Assembly (NCBI RefSeq): GCF_026410195.1
Contig: NZ_JAPMLM010000069.1
Span: 1 to 64,000, forward strand
Source of the DNA: Xanthomarina sp. F2636L
GTDB lineage: Bacteria > Bacteroidota > Bacteroidia > Flavobacteriales > Flavobacteriaceae
Length of the DNA: 64,000 bases
Direction: 5' to 3'
The notes beneath the pieces are model-generated. The model did no database searches, was not told the DNA's origin, and worked only from the letters and a program-made list of their open reading frames with translations. Positions 34,918 through 42,765 of this stretch are shown piece by piece; position 1 is the stretch's first letter; each line of letters starts with the position of its first letter. The translations under genes were made by a program, and so were the position numbers.

Positions 34918-35690
34918 TATTCTTGAATGCTTACTTTATAATTAATTCCGTAGGTTTTTGTTAAGTTATCATCATTAAAAATATCTTTAACAGGTCCAGT
35001 AGCAATTTTCTTCACATTTAAAAAGGTTACCCAATCAAAATATTCTGGAACAGTTTGTAAATCGTGATGTACTACTATCACTGTTTTTCCAGCTTTACGC
35101 AATTCTTTTAAAATATTGATGATGGCAATTTCTGTGGTAGCATCAACTCCCTGAAAAGGTTCGTCCATAAAATAAATAGAGGCATCTTGCACTAATGCAC
35201 GAGCTAAAAAGATACGCTGTTGTTGCCCACCTGAAAGCTGACTGATTTGTCTGTTTTTAAAAGCTAACATACCAACTTTTTCTAAAGCTTCGAGCGAGGA
35301 TTTTTTTTCTTTTAGCCCCGGACGTTTTATCCAGCCTAAACTTCCGTAAGTTCCCATCATTACAACATCTAAAGCCGTAGTTGGGAAATCCCAATCTACA
35401 CTTCCTTTTTGTGGCACATAAGCTACTAGTTTACGCTGCTCATCATAAGGTTTTCCATAGATTGTTACACTTCCAGCAATTGGCTTTAATATTCCTAGAA
35501 TGGCTTTTATTAAGGTGGATTTCCCGGCACCATTTGGGCCAACAATAGCCATAAGAACCCCTTCTGGAATTTCTAAATCAATATCCCAAAGTACGGGCTT
35601 GTAGTTGTAAGCAACAGTTAAATCGTCTACTTGTACCGCCATCTTGCGTTCGGAAACAGGAGTTTTTTCTTGAATTTTTATTTCGCTCAC
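34917..35690 (-). CDS. Metal ABC transporter ATP-binding protein
   Basis: 257 residues. Walker [10 protein letters not shown], signature [15 protein letters not shown], Walker [11 protein letters not shown] and H-loop VVHHDL are all intact. It energises the two permeases encoded directly downstream (1-bp overlap), taking up a divalent metal such as Mn, Zn or Fe. Lies 68 bp after the substrate-binding protein gene. Confidence 0.93.
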   Translation of the reverse strand: MSEIKIQEKTPVSERKMAVQVDDLTVAYNYKPVLWDIDLEIPEGVLMAIVGPNGAGKSTLIKAILGILKPIAGSVTIYGKPYDEQRKLVAYVPQKGSVDWDFPTTALDVVMMGTYGSLGWIKRPGLKEKKSSLEALEKVGMLAFKNRQISQLSGGQQQRIFLARALVQDASIYFMDEPFQGVDATTEIAIINILKELRKAGKTVIVVHHDLQTVPEYFDWVTFLNVKKIATGPVKDIFNDDNLTKTYGINYKVSIQE

Positions 35691-35758
35691 CTAGTTTTTA
35701 TTTTTGTCGTTTTCATTATTTACTAGTCTTTAAGGAAATTCCTGAATAGTAAGATCGC

Positions 35759-36670
35759 TTATTTTAATGCATTCACAATGGTTTTCACATTGTATTCAAA
35801 CATGCCAATATAAGTGCCTTCAAGAGTTCCAGCGTTTCCTAATGCATCGGAATACAAAGTACCTCCAATAGCCACGTCATGTTTTTTAGATATTACTGCG
35901 GCTTGCAGGGCTTCGATAGTTCTTTTAGGAACAGAACTTTCAACAAAAATGGCTTTAACTTGTTTGTCAATAATAAAGGCTGCAAGTTTTTGAACATCTT
36001 GAACTCCAGCTTCAGTAGCAGTAGAAAGGCCTTGCAGGCCAACTACTTCAAAATCAAAAGCTATCCCAAAGTAATTAAAAGCATCATGGGCAGTTACTAA
36101 AATACGTTTATCTTGTGGAAGAGTTTCTATAGTTGCGCGTAATTTTTCTTTTAAAACCTGTAATTTTTCTATATAGGTTTTTGAATTAGCCTGAAAAAAA
36201 GATTTATTTTCAGGGTTTTCTTTAGATAGATTCCTTGCTACATATTCTGTAATCTGAATCCAATAATCGATATTAAACCAAATGTGTGGATCGTAATTTC
36301 CGGCAAAACTTTCTGAAGAAATAAGTGTGCTTTCATCTAAAGCATCAGAAACGGCAATGGTTTTAATGTTTTGATGACCCATTTTTTCGAAAACTTCAAC
36401 TAATTTCCCTTCTAGGTGTAAGCCACCATAAAAAATAATATCTGCATTTGCTAATTTAGAAACGTCGCCTTCACTGGCTTTGTAAAGATGCGGATCGACT
36501 CCAGATCCCATTAAACCTTGAATGTTAATTTTATCTCCCCCCACGTTACTTACCAAGTCGGTAATCATGGTAGTTGTTGTTACAATATTTAGTTTGCCAT
36601 TGCTTTCTTGGGCGTTTTTACAATTAAATAAAAGTCCAAAAATTAATAAGCTAAAAACTAATTTTTTCAT
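35759..36670 (-). CDS. troA: Metal ABC transporter substrate-binding lipoprotein, TroA-like
   Basis: 303 residues with a lipobox LLFNC (Cys17). Cluster A-I (TroA/ZnuA) ligands align to TroA: DPHLY (His61), DPHIWF (His129), TAHDAFNYF (His195) and YSDALG (Asp275). His at the third position matches TroA rather than the Glu of the Mn-type PsaA. TroA binds Zn and Mn, so specificity is open. It lies 46 bp after the TonB-dependent receptor; a GTCTAAA half-site abuts the ATG. Confidence 0.92.
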   Translation of the reverse strand: MKKLVFSLLIFGLLFNCKNAQESNGKLNIVTTTTMITDLVSNVGGDKINIQGLMGSGVDPHLYKASEGDVSKLANADIIFYGGLHLEGKLVEVFEKMGHQNIKTIAVSDALDESTLISSESFAGNYDPHIWFNIDYWIQITEYVARNLSKENPENKSFFQANSKTYIEKLQVLKEKLRATIETLPQDKRILVTAHDAFNYFGIAFDFEVVGLQGLSTATEAGVQDVQKLAAFIIDKQVKAIFVESSVPKRTIEALQAAVISKKHDVAIGGTLYSDALGNAGTLEGTYIGMFEYNVKTIVNALK

Positions 36671-36715
36671 GAGTCTAAATATTTATTGCGAAGTTACTAA
36701 AAAAATGAGTATTTT

Positions 36716-38965
36716 TTAAAAAAGTGTATATCTAAGTCCAAAGAATAATCGGATACCTTGATTAGGGCCATACACATAACTGGGATCGAAAGTTAAGGCA
36801 TACGGGTTATCAGGTGTTGCGACAACATCTCCATTGGAATCGAAAATAACATTTTCATCGAAAGGATCATCTGCTCTTGCAATAATAAACGGATTTCCTT
36901 TGTTAGGCGTCCAGTTTAATAGGTTTTTTACACCTGCATATATTTCAAACTTTTCAAAACCATCATAAGTAAATTGAATGTTTTGAATACTCCAAACCGG
37001 AGAGTATTCTTGTCGAGGATCTAAGTCGCTTAGTAAAGGTAAACGCATAGGTCCGAAAAGGTTTCCGGTATAATCTATGGTTATATTTGTTGGATAGTTT
37101 TTATATGAAAGCGACCAAACTCCCGAATACTGCTCAGTTAACATTTGCTTCACTTTTTCACCATCTATAGTTTGTGAAACATCTTGGAAAGTAGCACCTA
37201 CAGAAGCGCGGATTCCACTTGCGAAAACAGCATCCACATTAAAACTAATACCTTTAGAAACGGAATACCCATCTAAATTGGAGTAGATTATCTGGTTGGG
37301 ATTGGTATCGTAATCAGGAATAATGGCATTGGTAAAATAAGTGAACCAAGCAGAAGTATCGAAAGTAAAGTGCATGCCACTTGTGGTATATATTTTTTTT
37401 AGATAATTTAAATTCACGTTATAAGATTCTTCTGGGCTTAACTCTTCCTCTATAATAACATCTCTAGCTCCGGTAAGAGCAGCATGTTCTTCTGTAAATA
37501 AATTGACCACTCTAAACCCTGTTCCGGCGTTTAATCGGATAATATCGTTTTCAGTTGGTTTAAATCTGTATGCAATTCGTGGTGTAACGATGGAACCATG
37601 ACGTTTATCATAGTCGTAACGCAAGCCAAGTAACAGGCTTTGCTTTGTATTGAAAGCAATTTCATCTTGAATAAAAAGTGAAGGAATTATTATTTCATCG
37701 GCTATATCTGTGGCTGTGGTATTATCGTTATAGTAATTGTAGCGCAAGGCTGTACCAAATAAGAGATCGTGGTTATTTAGCTGTTTATCCCATATTAACT
37801 GACCAAAAGCAATACGTTGCTGAGCCATATAAAATGTATCACCATAAGCAGAATTTTGATCGTGATCTGAATATGAAAATTGGAAGTTTATCCGCTCATT
37901 AACTGGAAGTTGGTAGTTGCCAAGTATTTCATATCTGGAGGTATAGATGCTTTCGCCATAAACTTCATTACCACCCCTAAAACTCGAGTTCCATTGCATT
38001 TCTCCTCCCCAGCGATCTTCATAAAAATACCTTCCAGCTAAAGAAAACTGTCTATTATTTTTTCGTTGAAAACTCCATTTTTGAAATACAGAAATACGAT
38101 CTTGAAGAGTGACATCAGTAAAATTATCGTTGTTATTATCAATTGGGTTACTGTAATTATAATAGTTTGCACCAAATAATAGAGAAGCTTTTTCTCCTAC
38201 TTTAGTTTTGAACCCAGCATCTACATTCAATTCTCCCCAACCAGAAATATAACTATCTGCAAAAAATAAGGGAGCATTTTCTGGCAACTTGGTTATAATG
38301 TTGATTAAACCACCAACAGCTTCACTTCCATACAGTGATGAAGCTGGACCTTTTACAATTTCTACTTGCTCAATAAGAGAGTTTGGAATTCCAGATAGCC
38401 CATAAACAGTTGACAAGCCACTAACTATAGGCATTCCATCGATTAAAACTAAGGTATAAGGACCTTCTAGACCATTAATATGAATATCTCCAGTATTACA
38501 AACATTACAATTTAATTGCGGTCTTACTCCATTGACATTTTGTAGAGCTTCAAAAATATTTGGTGTTGGATTTCTCTTTAAGAAAGTTGGAGTATATACT
38601 TCTACAGGAACAGCACTTTCTAACCTGGAGACAGCTTTTAAAGTTCCGGAAATGGTTATTTCATTTAGAGACTCACCACTTTCCAAATTAAAGTTGACGT
38701 TGCTGTTTTTATCGGTTATTTTAATTTCCTTTTTTACAGTATTATAACCTGTAAAAGACGCTATCAATTGATAGGTTCCAGGCTCTATATTTTCAATAAG
38801 GTACTTACCATCGTAGTTGGATGTTGTACCTTTTATGGTGTTTTCTAAATAAATACTTGCAAAGGGAAGTGTTTCGTTGTCGCTTGTAATAGTTCCTTTA
38901 ATTGAAAATTTGTTTTGAGCAATAAGGCCTAAGTTGCAAAATAACAGCAAATATGTTAGTCTCAT
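36716..38965 (-). CDS. TonB-dependent receptor, metal-linked
   Basis: 749 residues. Signal peptide (1-16), a carboxypeptidase-regulatory-like domain (about 22-95), a plug domain with IDGMPIV and NIITKLP, then a 22-strand barrel ending in Phe (RLFFGLRYTLF). The plug contains a paired cysteine motif CNVC (Cys153, Cys156) just before the loop, a possible metal site. It heads the leftward tro-like genes and is divergent from the DtxR-type gene, with a 34-bp palindrome between them. Substrate could be a metal chelate; the chelate cannot be read. Confidence 0.9.
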   Translation of the reverse strand: MRLTYLLLFCNLGLIAQNKFSIKGTITSDNETLPFASIYLENTIKGTTSNYDGKYLIENIEPGTYQLIASFTGYNTVKKEIKITDKNSNVNFNLESGESLNEITISGTLKAVSRLESAVPVEVYTPTFLKRNPTPNIFEALQNVNGVRPQLNCNVCNTGDIHINGLEGPYTLVLIDGMPIVSGLSTVYGLSGIPNSLIEQVEIVKGPASSLYGSEAVGGLINIITKLPENAPLFFADSYISGWGELNVDAGFKTKVGEKASLLFGANYYNYSNPIDNNNDNFTDVTLQDRISVFQKWSFQRKNNRQFSLAGRYFYEDRWGGEMQWNSSFRGGNEVYGESIYTSRYEILGNYQLPVNERINFQFSYSDHDQNSAYGDTFYMAQQRIAFGQLIWDKQLNNHDLLFGTALRYNYYNDNTTATDIADEIIIPSLFIQDEIAFNTKQSLLLGLRYDYDKRHGSIVTPRIAYRFKPTENDIIRLNAGTGFRVVNLFTEEHAALTGARDVIIEEELSPEESYNVNLNYLKKIYTTSGMHFTFDTSAWFTYFTNAIIPDYDTNPNQIIYSNLDGYSVSKGISFNVDAVFASGIRASVGATFQDVSQTIDGEKVKQMLTEQYSGVWSLSYKNYPTNITIDYTGNLFGPMRLPLLSDLDPRQEYSPVWSIQNIQFTYDGFEKFEIYAGVKNLLNWTPNKGNPFIIARADDPFDENVIFDSNGDVVATPDNPYALTFDPSYVYGPNQGIRLFFGLRYTLF

Positions 38966-38982
38966 GTTAAATATATTTTTGT

Positions 38983-38990
38983 CAAAGATA
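38983..38990 (-). promoter_or_regulatory. Candidate -7 box for the TonB-dependent receptor
   Basis: Minus strand reads TATCTTTG, a perfect TAnnTTTG, 17 bp before the ATG at 38965. The operator palindrome starts at its upstream end. Confidence 0.55.
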
Positions 38991-39023
38991 AATAAATTTT
39001 TAGATTAGTCTAAAAATTTATTT
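38990..39023. promoter_or_regulatory. 34-bp operator palindrome for the DtxR-type regulator
   Basis: Perfect 15-bp arms (AAATAAATTTTTAGA and its reverse complement) flank the spacer TTAG, with a single mismatch in the full 34 bp. It lies between the receptor -7 box (38983-38990) and the dtxR-type -7 box (39039-39046). The core TTTAGA-N4-TCTAAA has the shape of DtxR/MntR boxes. It is the best operator candidate in the window. Confidence 0.7.
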
Positions 39024-39038
39024 GTTATTTAATTGTTT

Positions 39039-39046
39039 TATATTTG
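39039..39046 (+). promoter_or_regulatory. Candidate -7 box for the DtxR-type gene
   Basis: TATATTTG matches TAnnTTTG, 19 bp before the ATG at 39066. The operator arm ends 15 bp upstream, so binding would block this promoter. Confidence 0.55.
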
Positions 39047-39065
39047 TGTGTATTTAAAATTTAAA

Positions 39066-39722
39066 ATGATAACCTTAACAGAAGAAAATTATATTAAAGC
39101 CATTTACCATTTAAGTAAACATGGTAAAGAAATGGTAAGCACTAATGCATTGGCAGAAGCTATGAGTACAAAAGCTTCGTCTGCAACGGATATGGTTAAG
39201 AAGCTAGCTGAAAAAAACTATGTAGATTATAAAAAATATCAAGGCGCCATACTTACCGAATCTGGTAGCACGATTGCTATTAACGTGATTAGAAAACATA
39301 GGCTTTGGGAAGTGTTTTTAGTAGATAAATTACATTTTTCTTGGGATGAGGTTCATGAATTAGCTGAGCAGTTAGAGCATATAAAATCTCAAAAACTAAT
39401 TGATAAGTTAGATGCTTTTTTAGGACATCCAACTCACGATCCACATGGAGATCCCATTCCAGATAAACATGGCGACTTTACTTTTATTGACAAAATAACG
39501 TTGGCTCAGGCGCAAATTAACGCAACTTATAAATGTGTTGGAGTTAACGATAGTTCTTCAGAGTTTTTGCAATATTTAAACAACAACAAGATAGAGCTTG
39601 GAACAAAAATTGAAGTCTTACATAAAGAAGCTTTTGATAGTTCGATAAAAATTAAAGTAAACGAATTAGAAATGGTAGTTTCTAACAGTGTGGCACAAAA
39701 TTTATATATCCAAAAAACATAA
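39066..39722 (+). CDS. DtxR/MntR-family metal-dependent repressor
   Basis: 218 residues from ATG at 39066 (MITLTEENYIKAIYHL), the usual N terminus; the in-frame ATG at 39033 lies upstream of the promoter box and is unlikely. Winged helix (1-75), dimerisation/metal domain and a C-terminal SH3/FeoA-like domain. Ligands align one residue off DtxR: His78, Glu82, His97, Glu101, Glu104, His105, against DtxR His79, Glu83, His98, Cys102, Glu105, His106. So the Cys of Fe-type DtxR is Glu, as in MntR. It is divergent from the receptor operon. Confidence 0.93.
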   Translation: MITLTEENYIKAIYHLSKHGKEMVSTNALAEAMSTKASSATDMVKKLAEKNYVDYKKYQGAILTESGSTIAINVIRKHRLWEVFLVDKLHFSWDEVHELAEQLEHIKSQKLIDKLDAFLGHPTHDPHGDPIPDKHGDFTFIDKITLAQAQINATYKCVGVNDSSSEFLQYLNNNKIELGTKIEVLHKEAFDSSIKIKVNELEMVVSNSVAQNLYIQKT

Positions 39723-39761
39723 TTGTCTTAATATAATACAGGCCTATTTTACACATTTTAT

Positions 39762-40193
39762 ATGATGAAACAAGCTTTATTTTTTTTATTTTTCTTTAGT
39801 TTCTTGATCGCTTTTTCTCAAGATTCGACCCTTGTAAAAGTGGAAGCTCCAAAGATAGCTGCAAAACTATTTTTAGGAAAAACCTATCAGGTAGAAGATG
39901 TTCAAATAAAGTTTTCTGATGTATTATCGGATTCTCGATGTCCTGAAGATGTAACTTGTATATGGGCAGGTGAAGCTATTGTATTGATTGAAATTTTAAA
40001 AGATAACCAAGTAATAGAGCAAAAAAATCTGACTTTTCAACCTGGAAAGAAAATGGATGAAAAGTTATTGACCTTATTTACTTCCGAAACATCTACAATA
40101 ACAGCTCTTGGAATTTTACCCAATTTAAATTCTAGAAAAAAAATTAAGATAGAAGCGTATTATCTTCTGTTAGAAATAGCTAATAAAGAATAA
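39762..40193 (+). CDS. Small secreted protein with SRCPxDVxCIWAG motif
   Basis: 143 residues with a signal peptide (to about FSQ, residue 20). The conserved core is DSRCPEDVTCIWAGEA, with two cysteines seven residues apart, inside a small beta domain. This motif recurs in many uncharacterised bacterial exported proteins; I know of no function. Its place between the DtxR-type gene (39 bp) and the feo genes suggests a metal-related role, by context only. Confidence 0.8.
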   Translation: MMKQALFFLFFFSFLIAFSQDSTLVKVEAPKIAAKLFLGKTYQVEDVQIKFSDVLSDSRCPEDVTCIWAGEAIVLIEILKDNQVIEQKNLTFQPGKKMDEKLLTLFTSETSTITALGILPNLNSRKKIKIEAYYLLLEIANKE

Positions 40194-40197
40194 ATAT

Positions 40198-40335
40198 TTA
40201 ATGGCAATTATCGCAATCGTGTGGCTTAACTCCTTTTTTTGATTTGGGTTTTTTCCAGAAAAATTTCTTCACCAAAAAAGCCACAGCCAAAAAAAGTGCT
40301 GCAAAGGCTAAAATATTTTGTAGAAGATCATTCAT
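40198..40335 (-). CDS. FeoB-associated Cys-rich membrane protein, 45 aa
   Basis: A 45-residue gene read directly from the minus strand: ATG at 40335-40333, TAA at 40200-40198. The protein has one membrane helix (LQNILAFAALFLAVAFLV), a basic stretch, and ends CDNCH. This layout (helix, lysine-rich linker, terminal DCxxCH) fits the small FeoB-associated family. It follows feoB with a 31-bp gap on the same strand, so it is probably co-transcribed and may help FeoB in ferrous iron uptake. Confidence 0.85.
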   Translation of the reverse strand: MNDLLQNILAFAALFLAVAFLVKKFFWKKPKSKKGVKPHDCDNCH

Positions 40336-40366
40336 AAATTTGTTAGTCGTAATTCACATTAAAACT

Positions 40367-42466
40367 TTAAATCAATATTTGGTAAGCAATTAGGGCTACC
40401 ACATAGGCAAAAGCACTCATTAATACCAATTGTAAAATAGGCCATTTCCAACTATTGGTTTCGCGTTTTACTATGGCAAGTGTACTCATACATTGCATGG
40501 CAAAAGCATAAAATAGCAATAAGGAAATTCCTGAAGCAAAATTAAATAGTGGCCCACCTAAAATAGGATTTACTTCTCCAGCCATTCTGTTTTTAATAGT
40601 TTCTTCTTCGTCGTTACCTACACTATAAATGGTTGCTAATGTACCAACAAAAACTTCTCTAGCTGCAAATGATGTCACTAAGGCAATCCCAATTTTCCAA
40701 TCGTAACCCAAAGGTCTAATGGCTGGTTCTATGGCTCTTCCTGTTAAACCGATAAAGGAATATTCTAATTTTTGAGAGGCTATTTCGTTTTCTAATTGCT
40801 CTTCGGATAAATCTTGTGAAGCAAATTTTTCGGTAACTATTTCTTCAGCATTATTAAATTCATCTCCTGGGCCATAAGATGCCAAAAACCATAAAATTAT
40901 AGAAATAGCTAAAATAATTTTTCCCGCACCAAACACAAACGACTTTGTTTTTTCAATTACTGTTAAAGCAACATTCTTCATTAAAGGCAGTTTGTAATTT
41001 GGCATTTCTACTACAAAAAACGATTTACTTTTGAATTTTAATATTTTATTCAGAATCATGGAAGAAATCAAGGCAGCTCCAAATCCTATTAAATAAAGTA
41101 ACATTAAAGTTAAAGCTTGATAGCTCATTCCTAGAAAGCTTCCCTCGGGAATCACTAACGCGATAATAATTAAATACACTGGAAGTCTGGCCGAACAGGT
41201 AGTAAATGGTGTTACCAAAATAGTAATTAACCGCTCTTTCCAACTTTCAATATTTCTAGTGGCCATAATAGCAGGAATGGCACAAGCAGTTCCGGAAATT
41301 AATGGCACAACACTTTTTCCACTTAAACCAAAACGTCTCATTCCTCGATCCATTAAAAAGACGACACGGCTCATATAACCACTTTCTTCCAACACAGAAA
41401 TAAAGAGAAATAAAAAGGCAATTTGTGGAATAAATATCACAATTCCTCCTAGCCCTGGAATAATTCCTTCAGATAGTAAATTGGTGAAAGTTCCTGTGGG
41501 TAAAGAGTCTTTGGTCCATTCACTTAAAGCGGCAAAAGAAGCATCAATAAAGTCCATTGGCACGGCAGACCAATCGTAAATAGCTTGAAATATAAGGAGT
41601 AGAATTAGCAGGAATATAACATAACCCCAAATTTTATGAGTTAAAATCCTGTCTAATTTTATACGTAAATCTTTAGCTGTACTCAGGTCTATGGTTTGCC
41701 CTTTTTTAAGAACATTATTAATAAACTGGTAACGCTTTACTGTTTCTTTTTGCTGTAACCTTTTTAGGTCAGCTTTAGATTTTGTTTTAAAATCTTCAAC
41801 GGTTTCATATTCATTTCTATCCGTTTTACCAAAGTTAACATCTTGTGTAATAACTAACCAAAGCTTATATAACAACTGATTTGGAAAAACCTTTTGAAGA
41901 TCATCAAAATATTTTTTATCAATTTCGGATGCATTCAAACAAGGCTTAATAGAAAGGTCTTTATAATTTGAAATCAATTCTTTTAAAACATCAATTCCAT
42001 TATTTTTTCTGGTGCTGATTAAAGCAATCTTGGTATCAAGTTCTGCTTCTAAATAAGGAACATCTAAAGAAATACCTTTATATTTCATTCTATCTGCCAT
42101 GTTTATGGCAAGAATAACAGGGATTTCTAGATCTTTTATTTGAGTAAATAAAAGTAAATTTCTTTTTAAGTTTTCTACATCGCTTACTACTACTGCAACA
42201 TCCGGAAAGTCTTTGTCGTTTTTATTTAAAAGCAATTCTATAACCACATTTTCGTCTAGAGAGGATGCATTTAAGCTGTAGGTTCCAGGTAAATCTATAA
42301 TATGGGCTTTAACGCCACGAGGAAGTTTACATATACCTTCTTTTTTTTCGACTGTGATACCTGGATAATTACCAACTTTTTGGTTTAAACCTGTTAAGGC
42401 ATTAAAAACCGAAGTTTTTCCAGTATTTGGGTTCCCTATTAAGGCGACGTTGATTTGTTTACTCAT
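40367..42466 (-). CDS. feoB: Ferrous iron transport protein B
   Basis: 699 residues from ATG at 42466 (MSKQINVALIGNPNTG), an 8-bp overlap with feoA. The N-terminal G domain has G1 GNPNTGKTS, G3 DLPGTYSL and G4 NMAD; the remainder is the membrane domain with two Gate motifs (for example SGTACAIPAIMATRN and ISFAAREVFVGTLATIY). It transports Fe2+ across the inner membrane. The operon is feoA-feoB-small protein, all leftward. Confidence 0.96.
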   Translation of the reverse strand: MSKQINVALIGNPNTGKTSVFNALTGLNQKVGNYPGITVEKKEGICKLPRGVKAHIIDLPGTYSLNASSLDENVVIELLLNKNDKDFPDVAVVVSDVENLKRNLLLFTQIKDLEIPVILAINMADRMKYKGISLDVPYLEAELDTKIALISTRKNNGIDVLKELISNYKDLSIKPCLNASEIDKKYFDDLQKVFPNQLLYKLWLVITQDVNFGKTDRNEYETVEDFKTKSKADLKRLQQKETVKRYQFINNVLKKGQTIDLSTAKDLRIKLDRILTHKIWGYVIFLLILLLIFQAIYDWSAVPMDFIDASFAALSEWTKDSLPTGTFTNLLSEGIIPGLGGIVIFIPQIAFLFLFISVLEESGYMSRVVFLMDRGMRRFGLSGKSVVPLISGTACAIPAIMATRNIESWKERLITILVTPFTTCSARLPVYLIIIALVIPEGSFLGMSYQALTLMLLYLIGFGAALISSMILNKILKFKSKSFFVVEMPNYKLPLMKNVALTVIEKTKSFVFGAGKIILAISIILWFLASYGPGDEFNNAEEIVTEKFASQDLSEEQLENEIASQKLEYSFIGLTGRAIEPAIRPLGYDWKIGIALVTSFAAREVFVGTLATIYSVGNDEEETIKNRMAGEVNPILGGPLFNFASGISLLLFYAFAMQCMSTLAIVKRETNSWKWPILQLVLMSAFAYVVALIAYQILI

Positions 42467-42692
42467 TACAAATTTCAATTAAAACATGGATAGCTGTTTC
42501 TTTTCTTATAGCCAAATGCGTTCCGTTTATATTAAGATACAGAGGGTCTGAAAATGGAGCTACTTGAAGAAGTTCGACCTCATTTCCTGGTAAACAACCC
42601 ATTTCTAGTAATTTTAAAGGAATATAAATGGAGGAAACATCAGTAATAATGGCTTTCTCTCCTCGTTTTAGATGTGCTAGTGTAACTTGCAA
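42459..42692 (-). CDS. feoA: Ferrous iron transport protein A
   Basis: 77 residues with the SH3-like FeoA fold (PLKLLEMGCLPGNEVELLQVAPFSDPLYLNI is read in this order). The start is TTG at 42692, the only start giving the family N terminus (QVTLAHLKRGEKA); upstream is a TAA three codons back. Translation starting at TTG is weak, and could limit expression. Upstream come an operator-like element, a -7 box and a TTTTAG-T-CTAAAA palindrome. Confidence 0.92.
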   Translation of the reverse strand: MQVTLAHLKRGEKAIITDVSSIYIPLKLLEMGCLPGNEVELLQVAPFSDPLYLNINGTHLAIRKETAIHVLIEICNE

Positions 42693-42694
42693 GC

Positions 42695-42714
42695 TTATTT
42701 AGATTGATTTTAAA
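42695..42714 (-). promoter_or_regulatory. Element shared with the araC leader, before feoA
   Basis: On the minus strand it reads TTTAAAATCAATCTAAATAA, 19 of 20 bases identical to 19057-19076, and it ends two bases before the TTG start. Confidence 0.55.
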
Positions 42715-42718
42715 GAAG

Positions 42719-42747
42719 CAAAAATAGTATAAAATTTTAGTCTAAAA
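42719..42747 (-). promoter_or_regulatory. feoA promoter with DtxR-type half-palindrome
   Basis: Minus-strand -7 box TATTTTTG (42726-42719). Eight bases further upstream lies TTTTAG-T-CTAAAA (42735-42747). TTAGTCTAAAAA is identical to 12 bases of the palindrome at 38990-39023. Placing it in the -33/-7 region fits repression by the same regulator. Confidence 0.6.
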
Positions 42748-42765
42748 AAATTGTGAACTATAAAA

